A stretch of DNA of 64,000 nucleotides from the NCBI GenBank assembly GCA_963693085.1, contig OY856409.1, positions 243,774,558-243,838,557 on the forward strand. Direction: 5' to 3'. Origin of the DNA: Alisma plantago-aquatica. Its lineage: Eukaryota; Streptophyta; Magnoliopsida; Alismatales; Alismataceae. How positions within the stretch are numbered: position 1 is the first letter of the stretch; the number at the start of each line of letters is the position of its first letter. The notes beneath the pieces were generated by a model, which searched no databases, was not told where the DNA came from, and saw only the letters and a program-made list of their open reading frames with translations. This document shows, piece by piece, positions 22,674-32,399 of this stretch. The translations under genes and the position numbers were made by a program.

Positions 22674-22970
22674 TCGGTCGACAATTTGTCGACCGATCGA
22701 CCGCAACGGTCATATTCCAGACGCGCCACTTGGTCGTCCAACGGTCGACTGGTAACGGTCGGCTGCCCAATGGTAACGGTTGTAAACGGTCGGATTCCAA
22801 CGGTCATATCCCAACGGTCAATTCTCGGTCGAACAATTTTTGACCGACACTGGCTCGGTCGAACAATTGTCGACCGGAAGTGTGTCCGATGTTATTTCTG
22901 CCTGAGGTCTGTCGGTCGAAAGAGATAGGCTGACCGAAATGTTTTCGGTCGAAGAATTTGTCGACCGACA
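22674..22970. promoter_or_regulatory. Palindrome and AACGG cluster upstream of element D extra ORF
   Basis: Palindromes include TCGGTCGA-N7-TCGACCGA at 22674-22696 and four more between 22824 and 22970. The gap between them carries about eight AACGG words. Two are exact MSA matches on the + strand: TCCAACGGTCA (22796-22806) and CCCAACGGTCA (22810-22820). Confidence 0.75.
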
Positions 22971-24119
22971 GACTTACTGAGTATGAATTTTTAAGCTGAT
23001 TTTTAATGCAAATGATAAACTAAATTTGTAGAGAACATATACTTTCTAATGGAGTAATATTGTGATTATTGTTACCAATATTTGGACAATTTTGTGATCA
23101 TAAATTAATTGTTCTTTTAATCATAATTTTTATATAGAAAATGATATTCAAATAAGTATTGTGTCAAACTTATTTTAGGTCGACTTTGACTACAACCATA
23201 GTGCCCCTTGGTCAAATTTTATTTCAACCAAGAGGCAAATTTGCAGATTTCCAAATTGAATACTTGTATATAATATCTGCATGTAATTTGATTAGATATC
23301 AATTTGAAGTATTTTAAATAATACTCAATATGAAAACATTTTATCCTTGATTTTTCTTAGAATATAAGCTTTGCTGTATCAAATTTCACTTCTTCTTGTA
23401 TCCACATAAGATTCTTAAGTAATATCTCGGTTCTTAAAAGATACCAGTTGAGAAATATTTATGTGTTGCAAGCATTAAAACAACATATAACCAACAAATC
23501 ATTTTGTTTGCCTATGTATCATCAAGGATGCAATAATCATTATTCAAACATCAACGTTTATCTATAGAAGGTTGAATAATGAAATGTTGAAAATATATCC
23601 ATGATGTAACGATAAAACATGAAATTTTAACATATGGTTTCTATGTGAATAAATTAAAGAATACTTGGAACTGACCATGTAGGTAGTAATTTTGACTTAA
23701 ATATGATTCGTGATTTTCAGTTTTAAATCATTTAGAGAATGAACCAAAATTAATCTCATATACGTTCTCAAAGATAATTTCCAGAATGTATACTTTGTTT
23801 TGCATGTACGAACAGTTATTAATAACAAGTAGATAGCAATTTGACCAATTGAAAATAGCAGATTTATTTCAGACTAGAAATCAGTAACTTGCTCGGTCGA
23901 CTATTTCTCGACCGACTGTTCTCTCAGTCTACAGTTTCTCGACCGACAAGATTTCTGAAATGTTTTCTGAACTGTTAATTGCTTCCAAGTAAAACACAAT
24001 TATGCAAGTTAGATGTTTAGATACTTGAATTAATTTGATATCCCATTATGTTGAGTTGAGATAGACATAGAAATATACAACTTAGGTCCTTGGTCATATC
24101 TCAACTTAATTCCGTTCAT
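22971..24119 (-). other. Element D spacer between gag and extra ORF promoter
   Basis: AT-rich and noncoding. It holds two palindromes (23894-23956 region, one with perfect CGGTCGA/TCGACCG arms) and, next to the gag stop, a stem of 13 bp with one G-U pair (24051-24063 and 24098-24110). It aligns in part with element C at 10319-11800. Confidence 0.65.
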
Positions 24120-25031
24120 TTAATTTGGAGGTTTTGGAACCCAAACTAACTCAACATCCTTTTTCTTATAAGGACATGAAAAAGAATAATGACCAAGACG
24201 AAAACAATAATGACAACATATAGAATCAACCTCATATCTCTTTCTATGATTTTGGTTTAGGTTGTTCTTGGGTATATTTGTATTTGTGTCTTTAGGTACA
24301 TACATAGATTGATGTGCTTGTGTCTTTTTCCAACTAGGTTTATGATAAGATTTTCCTTTAGGCTTGTAACCTAGTCCTCTCCTTCCAACTTGATGGTATG
24401 GATCATTTAAGATTTGATCAAGAATCCCATTATTATTTAGACTACTAACTTTTTGTTGTAACTTAGCAATCTCATCCATTCTCTTCTTGATACCTAGCTT
24501 TGCTTGATCTAGATTAGATGATAATGAATTTATTTCTTTTACGATAGTATCATAATCTAGATGTGAGCACAAAATAGGTTGTTTTTGAAGATCATTCACT
24601 TGAGTCTGCAAATTAATCTTTTCTAGAGAAAGGAGATTACAATTTGCTTCTACAGATTTTAGCTTAATATCATGATCTTCAATAACCTTTTTGAGATCTT
24701 CATTTTCAGATGTAAGAGCAAGAAGCTTAGCATGTAACTCATCATTTGCTTTATTAGATTTCTTTAATTTCTTCTTGCACTCAATATATTTATTGTGTGT
24801 CTCTTCAAGAGAAGCAACTAGCTCTTCTTTAGATAAATCAAAAAGGCTTACCTCTTCTTCTTCTTCTTCACTTATTGTAGCAATAAGACATTCTTTATGT
24901 GTATCTTCCTTATTTGACATCCACGGGCAACCAAGTGTTGCATGGCTTGTTCCTAAGCACCAACTGCAACTTGTTGAAGGTTTCCCCATACTTTTCTTTT
25001 GTTTGCGGTTGTAGACACCACCACCCTTCAT
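24120..25031 (-). CDS. gag: Element D gag, 303 aa, two zinc knuckles around a coiled coil
   Basis: The start MKGGGVYNRK at 25031 is preferred to the upstream ATG at 25115, because the upstream part translates through the LTR end and primer binding site. The first CCHC knuckle is C22, C25, H30, C35. An acidic run and a long Lys/Glu/Leu-rich stretch (about residues 55-190) follow, likely coiled coil. The second CCHC is C273, C276, H281, C286, and the end is KKKDVELVWVPK. Double knuckles with an intervening helical region and a WVPK tail are common at the gag end of copia polyproteins; the usual N-terminal capsid-type domain is missing. The frame is fully open, unlike most coding DNA here. It may bind element RNA; that is inference. 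Confidence 0.87.
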   Translation of the reverse strand: MKGGGVYNRKQKKSMGKPSTSCSWCLGTSHATLGCPWMSNKEDTHKECLIATISEEEEEEVSLFDLSKEELVASLEETHNKYIECKKKLKKSNKANDELHAKLLALTSENEDLKKVIEDHDIKLKSVEANCNLLSLEKINLQTQVNDLQKQPILCSHLDYDTIVKEINSLSSNLDQAKLGIKKRMDEIAKLQQKVSSLNNNGILDQILNDPYHQVGRRGLGYKPKGKSYHKPSWKKTQAHQSMYVPKDTNTNIPKNNLNQNHRKRYEVDSICCHYCFRLGHYSFSCPYKKKDVELVWVPKPPN

Positions 25032-25064
25032 ACTTCGAGACTCGATTAGAGCTCCTTGAAGCCT

Positions 25065-25076
25065 GCTCTGATACCA
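25065..25076 (-). other. Element D primer binding site (tRNA-iMet)
   Basis: The minus strand reads TGGTATCAGAGC two bases after the 5' LTR. Confidence 0.92.
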
Positions 25077-25078
25077 AC

Positions 25079-26499
25079 TGAAAAACACTAGAGGGGGGTG
25101 AATAGAGTTTTTCAATATTTTAACAATTATTTAACTCAAAACAACCACAATTGAAAATGGAAGAAGGAGACAGGTGTTTAGAGTGGTTCCAACTTTAGCA
25201 AATACTAAAGTTGTCAGTCCACTACCCGGTTGCTTACCCAACCGGGATTTTGAAAGTATTAATTTTATTACCTTCACAAGGATTTACACAAAATACAATA
25301 CTTTCTTTACACCCCTTGAACAGCCTTCACTTGAAGTAGATGCACCAACTTGAGGTAGCCTTCTTGAAGTAACTCCAAGCTCCCCCTTGAAGTAGCCTTC
25401 CTCTCTAGAAGTAACCTCCCATTGCACCAGCCTTCTTGAAGTAGCTCAAGGTTCCCTTCTTCACCAAGAAGATCTCCAACCTCTCCAATCCGCATCCTCC
25501 AACCTAGGAGTAGCCAGGAGAGTACAAACAATAATAGAGAACAAGAAAGGAAAAAGGAAATTACAACTTATCCTTTTGTAGCACAAGGCTTGATTTGCCT
25601 AGATCAAGCATGTAGATCTCCTAACCAAAGTGTATGGAATAGTAATTGCAGTGGATAGGAGATACTAGCCTATAGGACACGAAATTTGAGCTAAGAGAAG
25701 AAGTAGCCAATTGTCACTATGCTCAATTTGTTCACAAATAGGTTGCTCAAAGTATGCTCAAAGATTTCTCAAGTGTAACAAGTCAGTTTAGGTGTCCTAA
25801 GGCATGTCCTATTTATAGGAATGTCCTACAAGTGCTTAAGGACATTCTAGACACCTTCTAGGGGATTCTAAGTGTTTAACTAGCCGTTAGGTACAAGTTT
25901 GTTGCTTTAGCAACGGCTAATTAATTAATTCTGCAGTTGCTGTCAGAGTCCATCTCGGTCGAGAAATGGTCGACCGAGACACCTACTCGGTCGAACTTTT
26001 GTCGACCGACAGGCTCTCTGAATCAAGTGTTTTGCAACATTTATCTCCAACTGCCAACTACCTTGTCAGATGTATCTAACGGCTACCTGGGTCTTTCTCG
26101 GTCGAGAAAATTGTTGACCGAGAGTGTCTCGGTCGAGGAGTTAGTCGACCGAGATTGACCCTGTTTCAATTTTTCAATTAAAGCACTAAGTGTGTGTATG
26201 AGTGTGCATATGTGACACTTATTTGAAGGGGATGACCTATCTAAATGTGATGTTTAGCTAGGGAGAATCTAAGGCTTGATTTACATGAAATCTAAGTACT
26301 TGTACATTATATATTTGTACAAGTTTTTACAAAGTGATTACATTTCATGAAAATATAAATATGTAAGCATATGGATTTCCCTAATTGCTTTGTCATCCAC
26401 CTTATTCCTGCAACACTCAAGTAGCACGTTAGATTAACAAGAATGAAATGTTTGTCATTATCAAAACAAAGGGATTTACAAATGTCCATTTAGCCAACA
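25079..26499 (-). repeat. Element D 5' LTR
   Basis: 1421 bp. The reverse TATA box is at 25809-25818. Upstream in U3 are exact MSA matches at 25881-25891 (reverse strand, CCTAACGGCTA) and 26075-26085 (TCTAACGGCTA), and palindromes at 25953-25979, 25986-26010, 26096-26123 and 26127-26154. Confidence 0.95.
25809..26154 (-). promoter_or_regulatory. Element D 5' LTR promoter: TATA, MSA sites, palindromes
   Basis: Reading in the transcribed direction, the order is two palindromes, one MSA match, two palindromes, a second MSA match, then CTATAAATAG 62 bp further on. The whole arrangement is repeated in the other LTR, with point changes in some arms. Confidence 0.75.
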
Positions 26500-26570
26500 A
26501 TGATGACTACGAGCTTGAAGCTTCTGATGATGATGATGATGTTGTGGACATAGATATCCTAGACATTTAG
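26500..26570 (+). pseudogene. Element A extra ORF, part 3 (acidic C-terminus)
   Basis: After D's right TSD the frame reads DYELEASDDDDDVVDIDILDI and stops at 26568-26570. This continues the acidic tail that ends at 19183, so the original protein ended in a strongly acidic C-terminus. Confidence 0.75.
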
Positions 26571-27261
26571 ATGTTTTATTTTTAAGTCTGTAGATGTTGA
26601 TCATATATATCTTTCTAGACTATTTTCTACTAAAAACATCTGGGCATATTATCTAAGATGTACTATTTTTTAATCATGTTGTTTTCATCATTTTGTCTTA
26701 TAATTGTTTTGAGGACATGATTTCAGTGTTGTAATCTTAATCATATGTACCCTTACTCTTTGGTTGACTATATCTCAAGCGTTGGTTGTGCTCTATCCAT
26801 AATTTGATTATGACATAAATTGCTTGTCTCTCACTTGTCTTTGTTTGATGTGTGCTATGAGGTTGCATGTTTTATCTTGTGGATTGAATGTTTTTGTTGT
26901 TCTTGGAGAAGACCTATTTTTTAGCTCTTCCACCCCCCTTACTTTTTGATAGTTCCAAAAGGGGGATAGAAGTTCAACATTTTGAAGCTCAACCATATTG
27001 CTTTTATTTCCTCTGTGATCCTTTTCTTGTTCAACATATGTTTTATCATGTGACTTGCTAAAGGACCATATATTATATATATGTTATATTGCTTTGTATA
27101 GAAAGACTAACTATGAAGGTAAGAGTGAGCATAGATTGAGGGAGTGCAATTCACATTGTTAAAATATGAATCCCTCTGCAATTCACAAGGCTAAGGTATA
27201 ACTTTACATATCCTTTTCAATATATTGAGGAATGGTTTGTCATTGTCAAAAAGGGGGAGAA
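26571..27261 (+). other. Element A 3' noncoding region with two polypurine tracts
   Basis: No ORF is supported. Polypurine tracts are at 26955-26970 (AAAAGGGGGATAGAA) and 27247-27261 (AAAAAGGGGGAGAA, adjoining the LTR). A second upstream tract is a known Sirevirus habit. Confidence 0.75.
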
Positions 27262-28722
27262 TGTTGACTTAAGAGTTATACATTGTCCATGATTTGATAA
27301 TGACTTAACCATTCCATTCATATGTATCTAACATGTTTGTTTAATATTGATTTCAGGCTTTAGGTACATGAAAAGGATCAAATTACACAGGACCTAGCTT
27401 GTCCAAGTTCAAGTTAAAAGCAATGCAAGTGTTCAATTTGGGAAATCACTCCAAACCACCTTAGAATACTTTTGTAATCACTTGTATTGATGACATGACT
27501 TGTAACTAAGATGATAAAAAATAAGGGACACTTAATTCCAATGTTTGATCACTCTAAAATTATTTTGAAAAAATTGTCACAATAACTCTATCGGTCGAGT
27601 TTGGATCTCAACCGACCAGTGATGGATTTTTGGAAAAGGATCAATTGGTCGAGCTGTACACTCACAAAACTCTACAGACCGACTCATTGACCAAAACTAA
27701 TTTTGACTCATCGGTCGAGTTTCCCAGGACAAACTCGACTGATAATTTGAAAATTAGCTTTTTTGGTTAGTGGCGATCAGTCGATTTATCTTTATTGAAA
27801 CTTGATCGAATGTATTGTACAGAAAACACAAAAAAGTGAGACTAACTGTTGGAGAGTTTTAGAAACAAAAATAGATCTGTTGCAAGTTATAAAATGGTTA
27901 TTTTTCATTCTTAAGTGATCCCACACTCAACGGAACACTCCCAACTCTAAATAGGACATCTTGGAGTTCATTCCAAGGTTGCTCATTCATGCTATCCTTG
28001 GTCCTTGCAATAGTTGAGTGTGTTACAACCCTTTGAGCCCCTTTATCTCTCTCATTTACAAAGAATTTCATGATTATGAGTGAGTTAGGCATGTTGTAAG
28101 AGACTTACCTCCATGTTATCTTGTAAAGCTCTCATTTCCATCTTCCCAGTCCCCTTTCTCAAAGAGCAAAGGTTGAAGTGATCTTCTCCGAGTGAAGGAG
28201 GAGTTGTTGTTCTTGTTCAAAGTTGAAGAAGGTGTGAAGATCTCCTCCAGGTGAAAGAGAAGAGCAAGGAAAAGATTCAAGAAGAATGGGTAATTCCTTC
28301 AAGGCCAAAGACTTGATGCAAGTGTGTGTAAGTCCTTGGTGAAGGCTGAAGACATATTGATCAAGTGGGCAAGTCCTTGTGTAGGTGAAAGAATCTTGTC
28401 TTGAATAGGCAAGTCCTTGGATGTGTGGTGGTCTCCTTGTATCTGTTATGATGGAATATAAGTATACATGGCTTGCAAAGTACTAGAGGTTGACCTCTAT
28501 AGGTAGTGGATTGACGATCTCCTAGTTTGGAGATTGGAATCACTCTAACCACCTAGTCCAAGTGTATGATTCAATCTCTCTCATCCTTTCTATGCTTTCT
28601 TAGGAAGGACTTCAAATTGTTCTTAAACATTTGGTTTCAATTGATATAATTTGAAGGTTTAACTATTCTTGTGAGAATTTTGAAGCTCTATTCACCCCCC
28701 TCCTAGAGCACTAGATCCAACA
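27262..28722 (+). repeat. Element A 3' LTR
   Basis: Starts TGTTGACTTA after the polypurine tract and ends GATCCAACA; the TGTTG and CAACA ends are inverted. U3 carries palindromes at 27587-27743 and a TATA-like TATAAAAT at 27888-27895. The partner LTR lies left of the window, so the pair could not be compared. Confidence 0.88.
27587..27743. promoter_or_regulatory. Palindrome array in U3 of element A LTR
   Basis: The best copy, 27710-27743, has 13-bp arms (ATCGGTCGAGTTT and AAACTCGACTGAT) with one G-T mismatch. Others near 27588-27618 and 27645-27685 are weaker. The GGTCGA core is shared with elements C and D, but the arms extend into GTTT rather than CTCGG. Confidence 0.75.
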
Positions 28723-28740
28723 CATTATTGATGTCTTCAA

Positions 28741-30150
28741 TCATTCCCAACAACAACTAGAAAGTGGAACATAGGTCGGCATTCCTTGCACCACTGATTT
28801 TATTAAGACTTCTTTCCCCAGTTTTGACATAAACTTTTCCTTGCAACCTTGTAACTTCTTTAGTAATTTATCTTTGAGTAGCCAAAAACTTGTTTCTGTG
28901 TTCCCCCCACTATTGTAGGTACTCCCAAATATATAGCATGATGTTTCACCTCCTTCACTTGCATTACTTCTTTTATTTCTTCTCATTTCACTCTATCCAC
29001 CTTTTGCTAAAAGAAAATCTTGTCTTATTAAACTTTACTTCTTGACCGGATGTTTTTTTTTGCATTGGCTGATAATTTCAGCTAACTTCAAGCATTTTGG
29101 ACATGTATCTCTAGTAAACATGATGCTATCATCTGTGAAGAAAATATGTGAAATGTGTTGCAACCTACATATCCTAGCACCATGCAATATATTATTTTGT
29201 GCAGCAAGATTTTGTAGTGGTAGAAAAAGCATTGACACAAAAGGATAAAGTGGTATGGTGAAAGAGGATCTCCCTATCACAGTCCGTGTGTAGGCTGAGT
29301 GAAGTTGGAACTATCCCCATAGATGGAAAAATATTGACTCATCGTGGAAATGAAATCCATGAATATATATTTCCATTGCTCTCTGAATCCCATATTCTTC
29401 ATAATTGTGTCAAGAAAAGACCATTGAGTCCTATCACAAGCCTTGGACATGTCAAAATTTAGGGCCATGTGACCTTTCCTCCCTTCATTTTTCTCCCTTC
29501 ATGGCTTGTAAACACTCATATGCAACTAGACATAATCAATAATGATCTTTCCATGAATGAATGTAGTTTGATTCACTGAAACCAATTTGTCCATGAGTGG
29601 TTGTAATTTCATTTCTACCACCTTTGCTGCAATTTTGTAAATGATATTACTCAAAATGATTGGCCTGAATTTAGAGATCTCCTTTGGTATATTCACCTTT
29701 GGTATCAAAACTACTAATGGAGTTCATTTATTTTATGGATAATGTCCCTTTCCACCAACTCTTTGTGTAATTGTACACATTCCTCCCTATAATGTGCCAG
29801 TATTTTTGAAAAAATAAGTTTGGTACCATCTAATCCAGACGCTTTATATTGGTACATTTTCTTGATGGGCCTTATACTTCCATATATTTGATGTGTCTTT
29901 CAACATGGGCAATCATGGTAATAACTGCTTTTGTATCTTCTTCCAAGTATATAGGATGGGAGGTCTTAAAAAGGCTAGAGAACAACTTCAAGATAACACC
30001 TTCAATATCTTTTTTTTTCGAGTACCATAGGACGCCCTCATTTTTTAGGCCTGCAATGTAGTTCTTCTTTCTCCTTTGGGATACTCTATGGTGAAAATAT
30101 GTAGTATTATGATCACCATCTTTTATTTCATTTGCACAAGTTCTACACAC
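28741..30150 (-). pseudogene. LINE reverse transcriptase, decayed
   Basis: In minus-strand order the following blocks are visible. A pre-RT block (KDGDHNTTYFHHRVSQRRKK) lies at 30120-30060. Then come IPKVNIPKEISKFRPIILSN (29708 down), FDMSKACDRTQWSFLDTIM (about 29455), and ISHIFFTDDSIMF with the catalytic box (about 29160; FADD is usual, here FTDD). Last is a thumb-region block (KKLQGCKEKFMSKLGKEVLIKSVVQ, about 28860). These are hallmarks of plant L1 ORF2, which copies the element's RNA at a nicked target. Frames shift between blocks and stops occur, so it is inactive. The missing 3' part (RNase H, zinc finger) is cut off by element A. Confidence 0.92.
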
Positions 30151-30459
30151 CAGAAAAATTCATCTCATATGTGCCATTTTTGGAGTTCATTTTCCAACTC
30201 TTCACATCAGAGCAGTTTATTGTCCAGTGGATTTCTTTGTGTCTTTTGAAGTGCCACTTCGACTCCCTTATCCTTTTCTATATCTCTATAATGTTTTCTA
30301 CCCACATATCTAACATGGACCCCATCCTCTCTATTTTACCTTTCAGTATATGGCATTGTACTTCCTCCCCTACTAACTTCACGTCTCACATGACTCCTTA
30401 CCCCCCCCCAAATAGGTTCAAAATAGAAAAACCTTTGTCATTTCTTCTTTTCTATTAAT

Positions 30460-31190
30460 TTTTTCTCCACCACACTGATCAAAGGGGTGTGGTCATATTG
30501 GTAGAATATCAAGTGCTTTACCATACAATAAAGGAATTGTGTTATCCAGTCCTCACAACATAGAGCATGGTCAAGTATTTCTTTGACCAATGTGTCTTTG
30601 GTTTTATCCTCTTCTCCAGGTAAAGTTATTGCGACTGTACCCCAACTCCATAAGCATCAAATCATCAATGATGTCTCAAAAATTCTAGGGATACCTATCC
30701 GATTTGGGTGAACCTCCTCTCTTTTCACTATGTTTCAGGATTTTATTTAAATCATCAAAAACATCATTAGACCTCTAGTATCCCTTCCTAGTTTTCTCAT
30801 AAGCTCATAGGTCTGGTAATTTTGCAGCTGATCCACCCACTCATAGATATGAATGTCATGCTACATCAAATTGAGGTCTCGTCCAATGTCTTTAAAAGTA
30901 TATTGTCCTAAAAATAGTTTATAATATCCATGTGAGTGTTTTTCCATCATAATCCCATACAATATGATCTTCCCCCACTAGAGAGGCAAGTACCCTTAAT
31001 AAAACCAGCTTCTCTTTATTTATTCCAATTTACTAGAAGACAACATGGTTTCCATAAGGAAGACCACATTGTGGCATTCACTCCAACACCTCATCCGGAG
31101 TGTTGTAGATGCCTCATGCTTTCCCAGGCCCTAGAAAATTCCAACTCAATTTTTCATGGCTCTTCATAGGGTTGGACAAATCCGGTCCCC
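30460..31190 (-). pseudogene. LINE AP-type endonuclease domain, decayed
   Basis: Minus-strand translation gives KLSWNFLGPGKA at about 31150 (normal L1: LSWNCRGLGNP). At 30780-30620 it gives DDLNKILKHSEKRGGSP, with a later NNFTWRRG (normal: GDFNEILHHSEKRGG...FTW). These bracket the endonuclease that nicks target DNA. Several stops lie between them. Confidence 0.8.
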
Positions 31191-32300
31191 ACTACTTGTT
31201 GAAGCCCATATTTATTAATATGTCACCCAGTTTCTTCTGTTGTTCCTTTTTCTTTCCTCCTCATCATTAACACATATGTCTTCCCATTCAACATCACATC
31301 AGTTGCTTACTTTTTTTTGCCAAAGTTGTCAGTTACCTCCTCTACTCCTTTCATATCACTTTTCCTCATGCTCCTTTTTAGAATATCTACTCAACCTAAG
31401 TCTCTAGGCATTGGGATAGGCTGCCTACCTGACTCTGGAACATAAGACTCAACATCACCTTTTCCTTCTGCTTTTCCCAATGTTTTTCTGCCTTTGGATT
31501 TACTTGCTTTGTCAATAATACCCCGGATAATATATGTTCCCACACATTGAGCCTCTTTTCTTTGGTATCTAATAGAAAGTACTATGGATGGATTATTTGT
31601 ACATCTACGCCCCCCTAACAATCCTCCTTTTGCCTTATCATGGTAACATCCCTCCCATTCATTTATTTTATCATATTTGCTACTCCTGGTGCTTTGACTA
31701 TAGTGTTATGATCCTCTCATATCCATCATCCCCTGTCCCCCCCACATACGCCATTATTTAGTCTTCAACCTGCTCTGATTCCTTCCTTTGATGTACTATG
31801 CCTTTCAGGTTTGTGTATCCACTCTGTCTACCTCCTTCTTGTTTCTAAACACCTCAAAGTATATAGCACCCCCTTATTATTGAGGAACTAAGTATCATTG
31901 CATGTATCTTCAACTTTGATTCCCATTTTACCTGTGTTCCTTTTTCTTATAGATCTTCCACTGGAAAGCTCTTCACCATCCACAACTCTAAAGTTGGAAA
32001 AAGCCTCCTAAACTCCTATTTCCTATTTATCTTTCTCACTTTTGATCAGTTTATTAGAACTATTCCTAGAAACTATGTATGATTTTTCTTGTTACTTTCT
32101 TTCTTGGTTACAAATTGAAGTGTTCTTCTTGATGCTAAATCTTAATTGCCATAGATTTCTTCTAGGGTAGACACTCTTGCTTTTTTTAGTCATTCTCTCA
32201 ACCACGCCGCCAAGCTCGATGCTTGTCTTCTTCTTCATCGAACTAACCACATTCTTTATCTGAGTGCCTGATAACATCTAATATTGTGGATTTTGAATGC
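31191..32300 (-). other. Unrecognised stretch, possible LINE ORF1 remnant
   Basis: Position upstream of the endonuclease would fit LINE ORF1. I find no zinc knuckle or other sure motif. The ORFs at 31391-31621 and 32092-32277 (minus) have no recognised homology. Confidence 0.35.
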
Positions 32301-32399
32301 CTATTTTGCCCTCACCTATCGATCTAATGATTCTTTATTCCAAGAAATCTTCTTGTTTCGATACTTACAAATTAACTACCATTACTTCCTTCCCTTTTC

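Larger units (their letters stand above)
19184..26499 (-). mobile_element. Element D: pol-less Sirevirus-like copia derivative with intact extra ORF
   Basis: LTRs of equal length (1421 bp) at 19184-20604 and 25079-26499, TSD ATGAT at 19179-19183 and 26500-26504. On the minus strand the order is 5' LTR, primer binding site, gag (303 codons, open), a spacer with a stem-loop and palindromes, a palindrome/MSA/TATA promoter-like block, a 377-codon ORF (open), polypurine tract, 3' LTR. No protease, integrase, RT or RNase H is present. By eye I count about 30 differences between LTRs (near 2%). It depends on enzymes supplied by another element for mobility, but could still make two proteins. Confidence 0.95.
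1..28722 (+). mobile_element. Element A: Sirevirus-like Ty1/copia retrotransposon, left end outside window
   Basis: The visible parts, in order, are the end of a copia RNase H (1-430), a spacer with palindromes, a broken extra ORF in the env position (978-1921, 18559-19183, 26500-26570), a 3' noncoding stretch with two polypurine tracts, and one LTR (27262-28722). The 5' LTR, gag and most of pol lie beyond position 1. B and D are inserted into the extra ORF; removing each with one TSD copy rejoins the reading frame. A itself interrupts an L1 LINE on the minus strand. An extra ORF after pol and repeated polypurine tracts are traits known in Sireviruses; the lineage assignment is an inference. 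Confidence 0.85.
28723..32300 (-). mobile_element. L1-type LINE, truncated by element A at its 3' side
   Basis: Minus-strand remnants of an endonuclease (about 31180-30460) and reverse transcriptase (30150-28741) in the correct order identify a plant L1 LINE. RT sequence runs up to the boundary with A's LTR and stops mid-domain, so the rest of ORF2 should lie to the left of A, outside this window. Upstream (31190-32300) could be ORF1 remnants, but I cannot recognise it. The 5' limit next to the Athila LTR is uncertain. Confidence 0.85.

Noticed and set aside
24120..25115. 331-codon form of element D gag starting at 25115
   Set aside because: The extra 28 codons run through the LTR end and the primer binding site; the start at 25031 matches element C.
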